Assembly: GCF_006714895.1 (NCBI RefSeq)
Contig: NZ_VFME01000001.1
Span: 558,001 to 622,000 of the forward strand
Direction of reading: 5' to 3'
Origin: Gramella sp. Hel_I_59
Lineage (GTDB): Bacteria > Bacteroidota > Bacteroidia > Flavobacteriales > Flavobacteriaceae
Length of the DNA stretch: 64,000 nucleotides
Shown here: positions 44,801-52,930 of the stretch, one piece after another
How positions within the stretch are numbered: position 1 is the stretch's first letter
Layout of the letters: each line of letters starts with the position of its first letter
Notes under the pieces: model-generated
What the model saw: only the letters and a program-made list of their open reading frames with translations
What the model was told of the DNA's origin: nothing
Databases searched by the model: none
Program-made: the position numbers and the translations under genes

Positions 44801-46146
44801 GCAGCGTTCATCATTTTTTTGGATGACTTTGCAGCGATTTCATCTCGTGTTTCAGAACTTACAGCTTTCTTTTTCACTACATATGAGTACATTAAGAAAA
44901 CGGTACTTTCCACGATGATAACCGCACCATCTACGATAATACCGAAATCGATAGCCCCCAAACTCATTAGGTTAGCCCATACATCAAAAATGTACATTAA
45001 GATAAAAGCGAACAATAATGAAAGGGGAATAGTGGATGCAACTATTAAACCGCCACGCCAATTACCCAAAAGCAATACCAAGACAAAAATTACAATAAGA
45101 CCACCTTCCAAAAGGTTTCCAGTTACTGTTCCTGTGGTTTCCGCAATCAATTCGCTACGGTCAAGGAAGGGTTTAATGCTTACCCCATCTGGAAGGGATT
45201 GCTGAATCTGTTCCATCCTTTGGGTAACATTTTCAATTACTTCGTTGGAATTAGCCCCTTTCAGCATCAAAATCATTCCACCCACGGCTTCGCCCTTTCC
45301 ATCTTTGGTCAGCGCACCATAGCGCACGGCACTTCCCATAGTAACGTTCCCTACATCCTTTATTTTTATGGGAATACCGTTGACAGTTTTGACAACCATA
45401 TTTTCGATATCCGAAACGGTTCTCGCCAAACCTTCGCCACGTATGAAATTGGCTTGATGGTTACGCTCGATATAAGCACCGCCTGTATTCTGGTTGTTAT
45501 TTTCCAAAGCGGAAAACACATCCGAAATCGTGATACCAATGGCACGAAGTTCGTCAGGGTCAACAGATACTTCATACTGCTTTTTATTTCCACCAAAGGC
45601 ATTTACTTCGACCACCCCAGTTACCATAGCCATCTGTCTACGAACAATCCAGTCTTGAATCGTTCGCAGTTCTGTGGCAGAATATTCGCCTTGGTGTTCT
45701 TCATCAACTTCAAGGGTGTATTGATAGATTTCGCCCAATCCTGTTGAGATAGGTCCCATTGAAGGTTTACCAAACCCCATTGGTATTTGTTCCTGTACTT
45801 CTGTCAGCTTTTCGGCAACGAGCTGTCTGGGCAGATACGTTCCTACATCATCGTCAAATACAATGGTTACAACAGAAAGCCCAAAACGAGAAATCGAACG
45901 GATTTCTTTAACGTTGGGCAGATTGCTCATAGCCACCTCGACGGGATAGGTTACAAATTGCTCAATATCTTCTGTACCCAGATTGGGCGATTGCGTAATA
46001 ACTTGTACTTGATTATTTGTAATATCGGGTACGGCATCAATGGGAACTTGGGTCATACAATAAATACCAGCACCTATTAATGCAAGTGTGAGTAGCCCAA
46101 TAATAAATTTGTTATTGATTGAAAAATCAATGATTTTATTAATCAT
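41803..46146 (-). CDS. czcA: CzcA-type heavy-metal RND pump fused to a TolC-like channel
   Basis: A 1447-residue fusion. Residues 1 to about 1035 are a CzcA/CusA pump with 12 membrane helices; the helix-4 motif DFGIIVDGAVIIVE (about 398-412) is the HME type for divalent ions (Zn, Co, Cd, Ni), not Cu(I). After a short membrane or signal-like helix (FVTATAVVCLLFTSTFAKAQ), residues about 1060-1447 form an outer-membrane-factor (TolC) domain with typical helical repeats, e.g. EVKKAWSQAYQQRQKFELY. One gene therefore encodes inner pump and outer channel. The adaptor gene follows directly. This kind of fusion is known in Bacteroidota. Confidence 0.93.
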   Translation of the reverse strand: MINKIIDFSINNKFIIGLLTLALIGAGIYCMTQVPIDAVPDITNNQVQVITQSPNLGTEDIEQFVTYPVEVAMSNLPNVKEIRSISRFGLSVVTIVFDDDVGTYLPRQLVAEKLTEVQEQIPMGFGKPSMGPISTGLGEIYQYTLEVDEEHQGEYSATELRTIQDWIVRRQMAMVTGVVEVNAFGGNKKQYEVSVDPDELRAIGITISDVFSALENNNQNTGGAYIERNHQANFIRGEGLARTVSDIENMVVKTVNGIPIKIKDVGNVTMGSAVRYGALTKDGKGEAVGGMILMLKGANSNEVIENVTQRMEQIQQSLPDGVSIKPFLDRSELIAETTGTVTGNLLEGGLIVIFVLVLLLGNWRGGLIVASTIPLSLLFAFILMYIFDVWANLMSLGAIDFGIIVDGAVIIVESTVFLMYSYVVKKKAVSSETRDEIAAKSSKKMMNAAFFGQLIILIVFLPILALEGVEGKMFQPMALTFIFAMIGAMLLCLTYVPMISALFLRPPKSEKQSYGDKFVHWIERKYEPLLTKSLVKGKVIIGIAVALFVVAIFAFTKMGGEFIPQLDEGDIAFHAILKPGSSLTETIETTTKIERIVKAEFPEVETIISRIGVADVPTDPMPMDIADVFVILKPSDEWTSAESKDELLEKMKDAISIVQGVNFEFTQPIEMRFNELLTGVREDVAIKLFGEDLDVLASKAEEMGKIIATVPGVADMKVEATDGLPQIRVNYNRNKLAQYGLEINQLNSVLQAAFAGGKAGVIFEGEKRFDLVVRLQKENRESIADIQNLFINLPNGSQIPLREIADVSYEPGPMQISRDNTNRRTYVGINIRDRDVKSVVEEIQAKLDAQLDLPPGYYIRYGGAFENLERASNRLQTVVPIALILIFILIYFALKSFPQTLMIYLAIPMATIGGVFALWLRDMPFSISAGVGFIVLFGVAVLNGLVMISGLNELKEEGVTDLRQRIIEGTKRRIRPIMLTALTDILGFLPMAISASAGAEVQRPLATVVIGGLLTSTLLTLFILPIFYQWVEKRSERKMKVNPKFVTATAVVCLLFTSTFAKAQEVPQNNSLPVISLEKAVEVSKKNYPLLKTKQLEIQRQTVQKGTAYDFGNTQVFTGGEEISDSQGIYTLVGLGQQNINLFGIGAKKRLQKQRIALAETALELSELQVEREVKKAWSQAYQQRQKFELYRELDSIYSQFEKAIQLNFEVEAISRLEYSSATNQALQISNKLQQVESDYAIALQKLNLWLVSDTYYSVPETLEGSEVAILGMDTDFGKHPELQLSQKRINEAEANYEAARSDLMPNFNLQGGLQRVNGNNGFYSYQAGISIPLFSGVVRSQAKASKIDNEIARANADFTKRQLQSEYQQAIQAYQKWESSWAFYSDKALPLAEEQRKGALLAYKEGAVDYAAFTQIIRDAIQTEMDALDALDNYLKSVFELQYFKQ

Positions 46147-46270
46147 AGATAGAGTATTAATTCAGTTTAAATTCTCTTTAGGTACATTGAAAAAAATGCA
46201 ATGCACGATTTTGACGAATCCAATAGATGGACACGTCAAAACGGGATGTATTTATCCTATAAAAACTGAA
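46147..46270. other. Intergenic segment with inverted repeat between DUF6660 gene and czcA
   Basis: Contains TTTTGACG (46209-46216) and CGTCAAAA (46234-46241), a perfect 8-bp inverted repeat with a 17-base spacer that has further TCC/GGA pairing. It could be an mRNA hairpin or operator within the operon. Confidence 0.35.
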
Positions 46271-46579
46271 TTATACCCGAGGGGGTTGTAAAAGGGAATG
46301 TGGAATATCTTTGCCAAGGTTGTCAAAATGGGCAAAATATTGATGTGGAATTGCGGGCTGTAAGGGTTCAAAAGCAACAAGCCCGAAATTTATAGTGTGA
46401 ACGTGGCAGCAATGACATTGGCAAAAAGGCGAGCAAAACTCACAGTCTTGGTCGTGATCGCCATCAAAGTCAATTACCGTAACAACTTGGGAATCATCCG
46501 CACTACTTACGGTATCACTACAAGGCACCGCATTGAGCGCCAAGAAATAAATGGATAGTATGATTGTAAATAGTTTCAC
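46271..46579 (-). CDS. DUF6660 small exported Cys/His-rich protein
   Basis: A 102-residue protein starting with GTG. It has a signal peptide (LFTIILSIYFLALNAVPC), an acidic middle (FDGDHDQDCEFCSPFC) and a cluster CQCHCCHVH, followed by a beta-type tail, as in DUF6660. The Cys/His cluster suggests periplasmic metal binding. It is the first gene of the CzcA operon; a TAnnTTTG box ends only four bases before the start codon (46584-46591), and a 15-bp palindrome overlaps the expected -33 position. Confidence 0.8.
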   Translation of the reverse strand: MKLFTIILSIYFLALNAVPCSDTVSSADDSQVVTVIDFDGDHDQDCEFCSPFCQCHCCHVHTINFGLVAFEPLQPAIPHQYFAHFDNLGKDIPHSLLQPPRV

Positions 46580-46583
46580 GTTA

Positions 46584-46618
46584 CAAAGATAAAAATATTT
46601 TGGTGCAACTGTGTTGCA
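46584..46618 (-). promoter_or_regulatory. Promoter with palindromic operator for the DUF6660-czcAB operon
   Basis: On the minus strand, TATCTTTG (46584-46591) is a perfect TAnnTTTG -7 box. Upstream of it the palindrome TGCAAC-TGT-GTTGCA (46604-46618) covers the -33 region. The arrangement fits repression by a metal sensor, most simply the Fur-family protein encoded downstream. Confidence 0.5.
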
Positions 46619-46626
46619 AATGATTA

Positions 46627-48354
46627 TTACATTGATTTAATAACACTACCGCAGGTCAACATCGCATCGCCATAATAAGGGTTCTTTATTTCTTCTTCAG
46701 TACTTAACCATACTGCGCCCTTATTGTTGTTTGCCATTGGGCATTTTTGGACATAGTAATTTGTTGAGTTTTCTATGTTCATAGCAATAGGCACGATATT
46801 CTCATTAAGTATCACAAAATGTGCTCGCTGGTTTTCCAGATTTTCATTGGATGCAATGGCATCCAGCATCTCGATACTTTTGGTAAGATGTTGCTTTTCC
46901 ATTTTGCCTAAATCCGATGTAGAAATTTCCTTTAATTTTTTTGATGTCGCTTTCGCGAAAGCGGAAATCTGACCAGCATCGCTTGCTACAAGAGCATCTT
47001 TCATTTTAAGATATGATGATAATGCTTTATTGAATTCAGTACTAAAGCTATTACTGAAACTCATTTCCATATCGCCCATCATAGCTGATTCATCCTGCAT
47101 CATTTGCTGATTCATCATTGATTTTTTACCTTGTAATTGAGCTGCAGCATCTACTGTAAACGTTCCATTAGTTACTATTTCATCGCCATTATTCAGTCCA
47201 GCCGATACTTGGTAATTTTCGCCAGAGCGATTGCCCAAGGTTACTTCACGCATTTCAAAAACAGGTTCGTTAGGATTGGTTTTTAAATATACCAATGAAC
47301 GCTCGCCCGTCCACAGTACAGCACTTGCGGGAACAGAAAGGGTGTTTTCCATAGTTTGGGTTGCACCTTTTACCTTACCTGTCACAAACATTCCTGGCTT
47401 AAATAGGTCGTCTCGATTTTGTAAGGTTGCACGCACCGTTACTGTACGTGTGGCATTGTTAAGCATAGGGTCGATGAAAGAGATAGTTCCTTCAAATTCC
47501 TTATTGGGATAGGCATTGGTCGTAATGTTGATTTTTTGTCCAACCTTAAATTGTGCAATCTGATTTTCGTATGCATCAAATTCTGCCCAAACCGAATTAA
47601 GATTGCTCAACTTCACAATAGGCTGTCCTTGATTAACATAATCGCCTTGTGCTGCCATTACTTCTGAAACCGTTCCTGAAACAGTTGCATAAATAGGGAA
47701 GTTTTCTCGCACCGTTCCACTTTCTTCTATGGCATTGATTTGTGAGTCCGAAAGTTTCCAGTTTTTGAGTTTATTGCGCACCGCTTTATATAACGCTGGT
47801 TGCGATGCTTTCAGCGATGCAGCTGTAATTAATTCCTGCTGCGCCGCGACAAGGTCTGGCGCGTAAATGGTTGCCAGTAACTGACCACGGTTTACTTGCT
47901 GACCGTCATAATTAACATTAAGTCGCTCAATCCTTCCCTTAAAATAACTGGCTTGCACGGTATTATTTTCTTCGTTTGCAGCTATTTTTCCCGAAAGGGA
48001 TATCATACCATCATCATCGCTGGATTGTGTATTACCTACGATAGTGGTCTGGATATTTGCCAGCGCCATTGCGTTTTCGGTCATTTTAATCTCGTTTATT
48101 GCGAGTCCTTCAGCACTCGATTCGGCAGGAATTAAGTCCATTCCACATATAGGGCAATCGCCAGCTTCGGGTTGCATTATCTGTGGGTGCATTGAACACG
48201 TCCACATTTGGTCTTCGGTTTCGCCAGAGTGGTCGTGGTCTGACATTTCAGACATATCCTTATTTGAATCACTTGACCCATTTCCAAAAATGAGCCAGCC
48301 TGCGCCCAAACCTACGATTACGGCTATTGCTATATATAAAATGTTCTTATTCAT
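46627..48354 (-). CDS. cusB: CusB-like copper efflux adaptor with DUF3347 tail
   Basis: A 575-residue adaptor: membrane anchor (ILYIAIAVIVGLGAGWLIFG), a heavy-metal-binding YHS-like domain (CSMHPQIMQPEAGDCPICGM), the HlyD-type barrel and hairpin domains (ANEENNTVQASYFKGRIERL ...), a Met-rich linker (QQMMQDESAMMGDMEM) and a C-terminal DUF3347 domain ending in YYVQKCPMANNNKGAVWLS and NPYYGDAMLTCGSV. The Cys/Met sites fit periplasmic Cu(I). Its partner pump CusA and channel are encoded further right (57214-60999). It contains an exact palindrome copy (46949-46962). Confidence 0.88.
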   Translation of the reverse strand: MNKNILYIAIAVIVGLGAGWLIFGNGSSDSNKDMSEMSDHDHSGETEDQMWTCSMHPQIMQPEAGDCPICGMDLIPAESSAEGLAINEIKMTENAMALANIQTTIVGNTQSSDDDGMISLSGKIAANEENNTVQASYFKGRIERLNVNYDGQQVNRGQLLATIYAPDLVAAQQELITAASLKASQPALYKAVRNKLKNWKLSDSQINAIEESGTVRENFPIYATVSGTVSEVMAAQGDYVNQGQPIVKLSNLNSVWAEFDAYENQIAQFKVGQKINITTNAYPNKEFEGTISFIDPMLNNATRTVTVRATLQNRDDLFKPGMFVTGKVKGATQTMENTLSVPASAVLWTGERSLVYLKTNPNEPVFEMREVTLGNRSGENYQVSAGLNNGDEIVTNGTFTVDAAAQLQGKKSMMNQQMMQDESAMMGDMEMSFSNSFSTEFNKALSSYLKMKDALVASDAGQISAFAKATSKKLKEISTSDLGKMEKQHLTKSIEMLDAIASNENLENQRAHFVILNENIVPIAMNIENSTNYYVQKCPMANNNKGAVWLSTEEEIKNPYYGDAMLTCGSVIKSM

Positions 48355-48358
48355 AATC

Positions 48359-48850
48359 TTATTTTTCGTTTTCTAAACGTTCAATCATCGCCTTCATTTC
48401 GGCAATTTCCTTACGTTGAGCTTTGATGATATCTTCAGCCAATTTTTTGACTTCTGGGTCTTTAATGTCGGCACGTTCACTTGTTAATATTGCTATAGAA
48501 TGGTGTGGTATCATTGCTTTCATCCAGAGTACATCGCCCACGGTTGACTTTTGGTCGCGTACCAGCCCTAATGCACCTACAAATAGAACGATGCTGCCCA
48601 AGACTATAGCTATGTTTTTCTTTTTATTTTGATACATACCACGCATTGCAACAAACATTATGATGGCCATAGCTGCGATACCAAGGCAGACCATATAGAA
48701 ACGCGTAAGGCTGAACCAAACGTGGTCCCATTCATAGGTATTTAAATACATCGTGATATACATTGCTATAAAAGAGCAAGCCAGCATCGCTACAAAGCGC
48801 GTATAATGATTTTTTGATTTTCCTGAATTTGTGTGTTCGTTTGCATTCAT
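48359..48850 (-). CDS. DUF305 membrane protein
   Basis: A 163-residue protein with three membrane helices in residues 17-105 and the DUF305 motif MIPHHSIAILTSERADI. DUF305 proteins occur in copper islands; the paired His may bind metal. It starts eight bases before cusB and follows copA by 24 bases. Confidence 0.78.
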   Translation of the reverse strand: MNANEHTNSGKSKNHYTRFVAMLACSFIAMYITMYLNTYEWDHVWFSLTRFYMVCLGIAAMAIIMFVAMRGMYQNKKKNIAIVLGSIVLFVGALGLVRDQKSTVGDVLWMKAMIPHHSIAILTSERADIKDPEVKKLAEDIIKAQRKEIAEMKAMIERLENEK

Positions 48851-48874
48851 AATTTTTGGTTTTATAATTAGTTA

Positions 48875-51376
48875 TTAAATTGACTTTGTTCGCAGTCTAA
48901 GTGCATTGGCAATTACTGATACTGAGCTGAAGCTCATTGCCAAAGCCGCAATCATTGGCGATAAGAGTATTCCGAAAAAGGGGTACAGCAGTCCTGCCGC
49001 AATCGGTATTCCTAATGTGTTATAAATAAGTGCAAAAAAGAGGTTTTGCTTAATATTGCGCATTACTACGTGACTAAGATTACGTGCCTTTACAATACCG
49101 TGCAAATCCCCCTTAACTAAGGTAATGGCAGCACTCTCGATAGCAACATCCGTTCCCGTGCCCATTGCGATACCTACATCGCTTTTAGCCAATGCAGGTG
49201 CGTCATTAATACCATCACCTGCCATTGCAACCACTTTACCTTGCTCTTGTAATTTCTCGACTTCCTTAAGCTTGTCTTCGGGTAGCATACTTGCTTGAAA
49301 ATCTGCAAGGTTCAGTTCATCTGCAACAGCTTTTGCGGTGTCGTGATTATCACCCGTAAGCATAATGACTGCAATTCCCTTATCCTGCAAATCCTTGATA
49401 GCTTTTGCGCTCGTTTCCTTGATTTTATCGCCTATGACCACGTAACCAGAAACTTTACCATCAATGGCTAGATAGGAAACTGTCTTACCTTGCTTTTGAT
49501 AGGATTGCGCTTCGTTTTCCATCACTTCGGTAAGCGTGGCATTCGCCTGTTCCATCATTTTGGCATTTCCTAAAGCCACTTCTTTTCCGTTCACTTTCCC
49601 TTCAACACCTTTTCCAGTAACCGCACTAAAACTATCAGCTTTTAAAAATTCTGCGCTTTGTTCTTTTCCATATTTTACCGTTGCTTCCGCCAAAGGATGT
49701 TCACTTTGGCTATTAAGGGATACAATGTATTGTAGCACTTCGCTTTCGCGAAAGCTTTCATCAAAAGAACCCACTTTTTCAACTGTAGGTTTTCCTTCGG
49801 TAATAGTTCCAGTTTTATCCACGATTAAGGTATCAACCTTATCCATTTTTTCAAGTGCTTCGGCATTTTTGATGAGCACACCATTTTGTGCGCCTTTGCC
49901 GACACCCACCATTACAGACATTGGTGTAGCAAGTCCCAAAGCACACGGACAGGCGATAATCAATACGGCAATTGCATTGACCAAGGCATAAACATAGGCT
50001 GGTTCTGGCCCCCAAATTGCCCAAACACCGAATGTTACGGCAGCGATTATAACGACGACAGGCACGAAATATCCCGAAACCGTATCTGCTAATTTCTGTA
50101 TTGGCGCACGGCTACGACTGGCATCATTGACCATCTGTATAATCTGTGAGAGTAGCGTATCAGAGCCTACCTTTTCGGCTTTCATCAAAAAGGATTGGTT
50201 ACCATTGATTGTTCCGCTACTTACTTTATCATCTACTGATTTGTTTACGGGAATAGGTTCGCCCGTAATCATCGATTCGTCGATGGAAGTTTCACCTTCG
50301 GTTATTACACCATCCACAGGAATTTTATCGCCAGGCTTTACACGCAAAATATCATTTAATTCAATTTTATCGATGGCTACTTCCTGCTCTTCACCATTTA
50401 CGACCTTAATAGCTTTGTTAGGTGCTAATTTTAAAAGTTCCTTGACCGCTGAATTAGTCTTGCTATGCGCACGAGCTTCAAGCATTTGACCAAGTAGTAC
50501 CAAAGTTAGAATGACTGTTGCCGCTTCAAAATAAACGTGAACCGTTCCCGCTTCGGTCTTAAATTGGTCAGGAAAAAAGTCGGGAACGAGCATCCCGAAT
50601 ACACTAAAAAGCCAAGCTACACCTGCACCAATGCCGATGAGCGTAAACATATTAAGGTTCCACGTTATTATACTGCGATAGGCACGTTCAAAGAACATCC
50701 AAGTGGCATAGAAAACCACAGGAATGGAAAGTGCAAACTGAATCCAGTTCCAGTATTTTAGCTCTAAAACATCATACAAAGGATTTTTAGGAATCATCTC
50801 GCTCATTGCAATTATAAAAATGGGCAATGTAAAGGCTACGGCAATCCAAAATTTCTTCAGTAGTTTTTTATAGCTCTTTTCCTCTGCGGACAAATCAGGT
50901 TCCATCGGTACTAAATCCATACCGCATATAGGGCAACTACCAGACTCGTCCTTTATGACTTCTGGGTGCATAGGACACGTCCATTGTTCTGATGTGGTTG
51001 CAGAAAGATTAACTTCTTCAACCAAATCCATTCCGCAAACAGGACAATCGCCAGGCTTATCGTAAGTCTTGTCGCCTTCACAATGCATCGGGCAATAGAA
51101 TGTTCCTGTACCTTTTTCTTTGGGTTTCTCAACTTTCTTCTTATCGTTGATGTGATGATGTTCCCCATTTTTATGGATGCTATACCGTCCACCATCAGCT
51201 TTCAGCGCTTCTTGAAATTTATCGATGGCAATATGAGATTCCATTTCTATGTTCGCTTCGGCCTTTTCGAGATTGACAACCGCATTAGTTACACCTTCGA
51301 CTTTTGAAAGTGTCTGCTCTACGTGATTTCGGCAACCGTTACAGGTCATCCCTTGTATGTGATATGTATGTTTCAT
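48875..51376 (-). CDS. copA: Copper P1B ATPase CopA with extra metal-binding domains
   Basis: An 833-residue Cu(I)-exporting ATPase. The N-terminus has an HMA domain (GMTCNGCRNHVEQ, CxxC at residues 11-14) and two YHS-like heavy-metal-binding units (CPMHCEGDKTYDKPGDCPVCGM and CPMHPEVIKDESGSCPICGM). Core motifs are TGEP, IACPCALGLATP, DKTGTITEG, SEHPLAEA and GDGINDAPALAKSD. The CPC motif with MSFSSVSVIANALRLR at the end is typical of copper pumps. It exports cytoplasmic copper to the periplasm, where the oxidase and Cus system act. An exact palindrome copy at 49742-49755 encodes FRES. Confidence 0.94.
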   Translation of the reverse strand: MKHTYHIQGMTCNGCRNHVEQTLSKVEGVTNAVVNLEKAEANIEMESHIAIDKFQEALKADGGRYSIHKNGEHHHINDKKKVEKPKEKGTGTFYCPMHCEGDKTYDKPGDCPVCGMDLVEEVNLSATTSEQWTCPMHPEVIKDESGSCPICGMDLVPMEPDLSAEEKSYKKLLKKFWIAVAFTLPIFIIAMSEMIPKNPLYDVLELKYWNWIQFALSIPVVFYATWMFFERAYRSIITWNLNMFTLIGIGAGVAWLFSVFGMLVPDFFPDQFKTEAGTVHVYFEAATVILTLVLLGQMLEARAHSKTNSAVKELLKLAPNKAIKVVNGEEQEVAIDKIELNDILRVKPGDKIPVDGVITEGETSIDESMITGEPIPVNKSVDDKVSSGTINGNQSFLMKAEKVGSDTLLSQIIQMVNDASRSRAPIQKLADTVSGYFVPVVVIIAAVTFGVWAIWGPEPAYVYALVNAIAVLIIACPCALGLATPMSVMVGVGKGAQNGVLIKNAEALEKMDKVDTLIVDKTGTITEGKPTVEKVGSFDESFRESEVLQYIVSLNSQSEHPLAEATVKYGKEQSAEFLKADSFSAVTGKGVEGKVNGKEVALGNAKMMEQANATLTEVMENEAQSYQKQGKTVSYLAIDGKVSGYVVIGDKIKETSAKAIKDLQDKGIAVIMLTGDNHDTAKAVADELNLADFQASMLPEDKLKEVEKLQEQGKVVAMAGDGINDAPALAKSDVGIAMGTGTDVAIESAAITLVKGDLHGIVKARNLSHVVMRNIKQNLFFALIYNTLGIPIAAGLLYPFFGILLSPMIAALAMSFSSVSVIANALRLRTKSI

Positions 51377-51394
51377 TTTTTATTCAATAATATG

Positions 51395-51456
51395 CCTGAT
51401 ACGAGAAAGGTTCTAACTAACCAACCATCAATGAAAAATCACTTTCCCGTATCAGG
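51395..51456. other. Intergenic hairpin between haem-binding gene and copA
   Basis: Arms 51395-51409 and 51442-51456 pair over 15 bases with one mismatch (CCTGATACG... / ...CGTATCAGG) around a 32-base loop. It begins just after the haem-binding gene's stop. No T run follows on the minus strand, so it is more likely an mRNA stability or processing hairpin than a terminator. Confidence 0.55.
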
Positions 51457-51458
51457 AC

Positions 51459-51908
51459 TTAATCTTTTTGTAGGCTTTCCATATAGCCTATAATTTCTTT
51501 TACAGCGGTACTATCTAATCGTGCACCACCGTGGATGAGTGTGTAACTGACCAGAGGCATTTCGCCACTTTCTATCTGCTTTATAATGGAACGCAGCTTG
51601 CTGTTCTTCCTACGACTGGAATAGGTGTCCCATTCATTAAAGTTTAGTTCATCCTTTCCTTCCTTGATGTGGTCTTCCAGAAACCAAGCGGCAGGCTGTA
51701 TCTTGCTGTACGACGGATAATCTGTATTGTTGCTATGGCAATCATAGCAGGAAACCTGCAACTGATTTTTAATCGTTGCAGGTACTTTATTCACTAACAT
51801 AAAATCACTTTGTGGTATGGTATCGCTCTCGTTCAGGGTTACTGGAAAGAACTGAATCACTACCAATGCCACAAGGGCAATCCACGCTATGATTTTAAGA
51901 AACTTCAA
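51459..51908 (-). CDS. Membrane-anchored haem-binding domain protein
   Basis: A 149-residue protein with an N-terminal anchor (IIAWIALVALVVIQFFPVTL) and a haem-binding motif CYDCHSNNTDYPSY (CxxCH) followed by KIQPAAWFLEDHIKEGKDELNFNEW, the pattern of the haem-binding domain family. It probably transfers electrons near the copper oxidase system. It begins directly after the DUF3347 gene's stop. Confidence 0.83.
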   Translation of the reverse strand: MKFLKIIAWIALVALVVIQFFPVTLNESDTIPQSDFMLVNKVPATIKNQLQVSCYDCHSNNTDYPSYSKIQPAAWFLEDHIKEGKDELNFNEWDTYSSRRKNSKLRSIIKQIESGEMPLVSYTLIHGGARLDSTAVKEIIGYMESLQKD

Positions 51909-52499
51909 TTAGTTGATTTCTCGTTGAACCTTTCCGCATCTCAACATTTGGCTTCCGTAATAAGGATTCAACACGTTTTCTTCTTTGCTCAACCACGCAG
52001 TTCCACCATCATACATAGGGCAAAATTGCTCGTATAGTTTCGCTTGTGTACCTGTGATGGCAACCATATCGGTTACATCCTTACTTAATATCTTAAAATG
52101 CTCACGCTGGTGCTTAATATCACTTTCTGAAATATGCTCTACGTGTTCTGTGGCATCTTCGATAATGTCATTTAATTCTGATTTTTCATTATCAGAATAG
52201 TTTGAAGCATCAAAGGATTTAAGAGATTGAGCCAATGCATTTCCCAATTCTTTCGCCTTGCCATTATCATCGCCTACAAGCGCATCTTTTAAGTTGAAAT
52301 AGTCATTTAGGATTGCTTCTGCTTTTGCATCTTGGTTGTCACTCATCGCCATATCGTCTTTGTCATCCATAGACTTTTGGTGCATCTCGTTACTCATAGG
52401 TGCAGCCGGTTCGTTCTTGTTTCCATCTTTGCAGGAAACCGTTAGTACCATTGTCACAGCAAGTGCCATTGTTCCTATCGTTCTTGTTACTGTTTTCAT
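51909..52499 (-). CDS. DUF3347 periplasmic copper-associated lipoprotein
   Basis: A 196-residue protein with a lipoprotein signal ([12 protein letters not shown]), a Met/Asp-rich linker ([17 protein letters not shown]) and a DUF3347 domain ([15 protein letters not shown] ... [29 protein letters not shown]). The same domain forms the C-terminus of the CusB-like adaptor in this cluster; conserved Cys/Met residues suggest Cu(I) binding and delivery. Confidence 0.82.
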   Translation of the reverse strand: MKTVTRTIGTMALAVTMVLTVSCKDGNKNEPAAPMSNEMHQKSMDDKDDMAMSDNQDAKAEAILNDYFNLKDALVGDDNGKAKELGNALAQSLKSFDASNYSDNEKSELNDIIEDATEHVEHISESDIKHQREHFKILSKDVTDMVAITGTQAKLYEQFCPMYDGGTAWLSKEENVLNPYYGSQMLRCGKVQREIN

Positions 52500-52534
52500 A
52501 TATTTTGGTTTTAAGGGTTATTTTTTAGAATAAT

Positions 52535-52564
52535 AGATTCCCATTTCGTTAAAAATGGGAATCT
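52535..52564. other. Perfect intergenic hairpin between csp and DUF3347 genes
   Basis: A 12-bp perfect stem (AGATTCCCATTT at 52535-52546 with its complement at 52553-52564) around a six-base loop. On the minus strand no T tract follows directly, so the hairpin may separate or stabilise transcript parts rather than end transcription. Confidence 0.6.
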
Positions 52565-52574
52565 GTTGTTTTGA

Positions 52575-52895
52575 TTATGCCAAATAGGCTTCACACACAT
52601 CAGCACATTTTTTACAGGCTTCTGCACAATCTTTACAATGCTGGTGGTCGTGATTGCCACATTCATCGGCACATTGCTTACATATTTCGTGGCATTTTTC
52701 TACCATCGCTTTCGCGAAAGCGGAATCCATAGCCAGCAATTTTACCGTCGTGCTACATACTTCGGCACAGGCTCTATCCGTGCGAATGCAGTCAACCATC
52801 ATCTTGATGTTGTCTTCATTTAGACAAGCATCTGAGCAGTAATTGCAATGTGTGATACAGTTGTTTAAAGCTTCAATCAATTTTGAATTTTTCAT
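52575..52895 (-). CDS. Four-helix-bundle copper-storage protein (Csp/DUF326)
   Basis: A 106-residue cytoplasmic-type protein rich in Cys in a helical spacing: CITHCNYCSDAC, CIRTDRACAEVC, CHEICKQCADEC and CKDCAEACKKCADVC. This is the Csp family, whose four-helix bundle stores many Cu(I) ions. It has no export signal, so it should buffer cytosolic copper. Residues SAFAKAM are encoded by an exact palindrome copy (52708-52721). Confidence 0.9.
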   Translation of the reverse strand: MKNSKLIEALNNCITHCNYCSDACLNEDNIKMMVDCIRTDRACAEVCSTTVKLLAMDSAFAKAMVEKCHEICKQCADECGNHDHQHCKDCAEACKKCADVCEAYLA

Positions 52896-52930
52896 AGTTT
52901 ATAGTTTTTATTAATATTCAGTTTTAATTT

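Noticed and set aside
41803..46146. CzcA-TolC fusion as an assembly or stop-codon error
   Set aside because: The frame is continuous, the joint has a signal-like helix, and fused proteins of this size are known in Bacteroidota.
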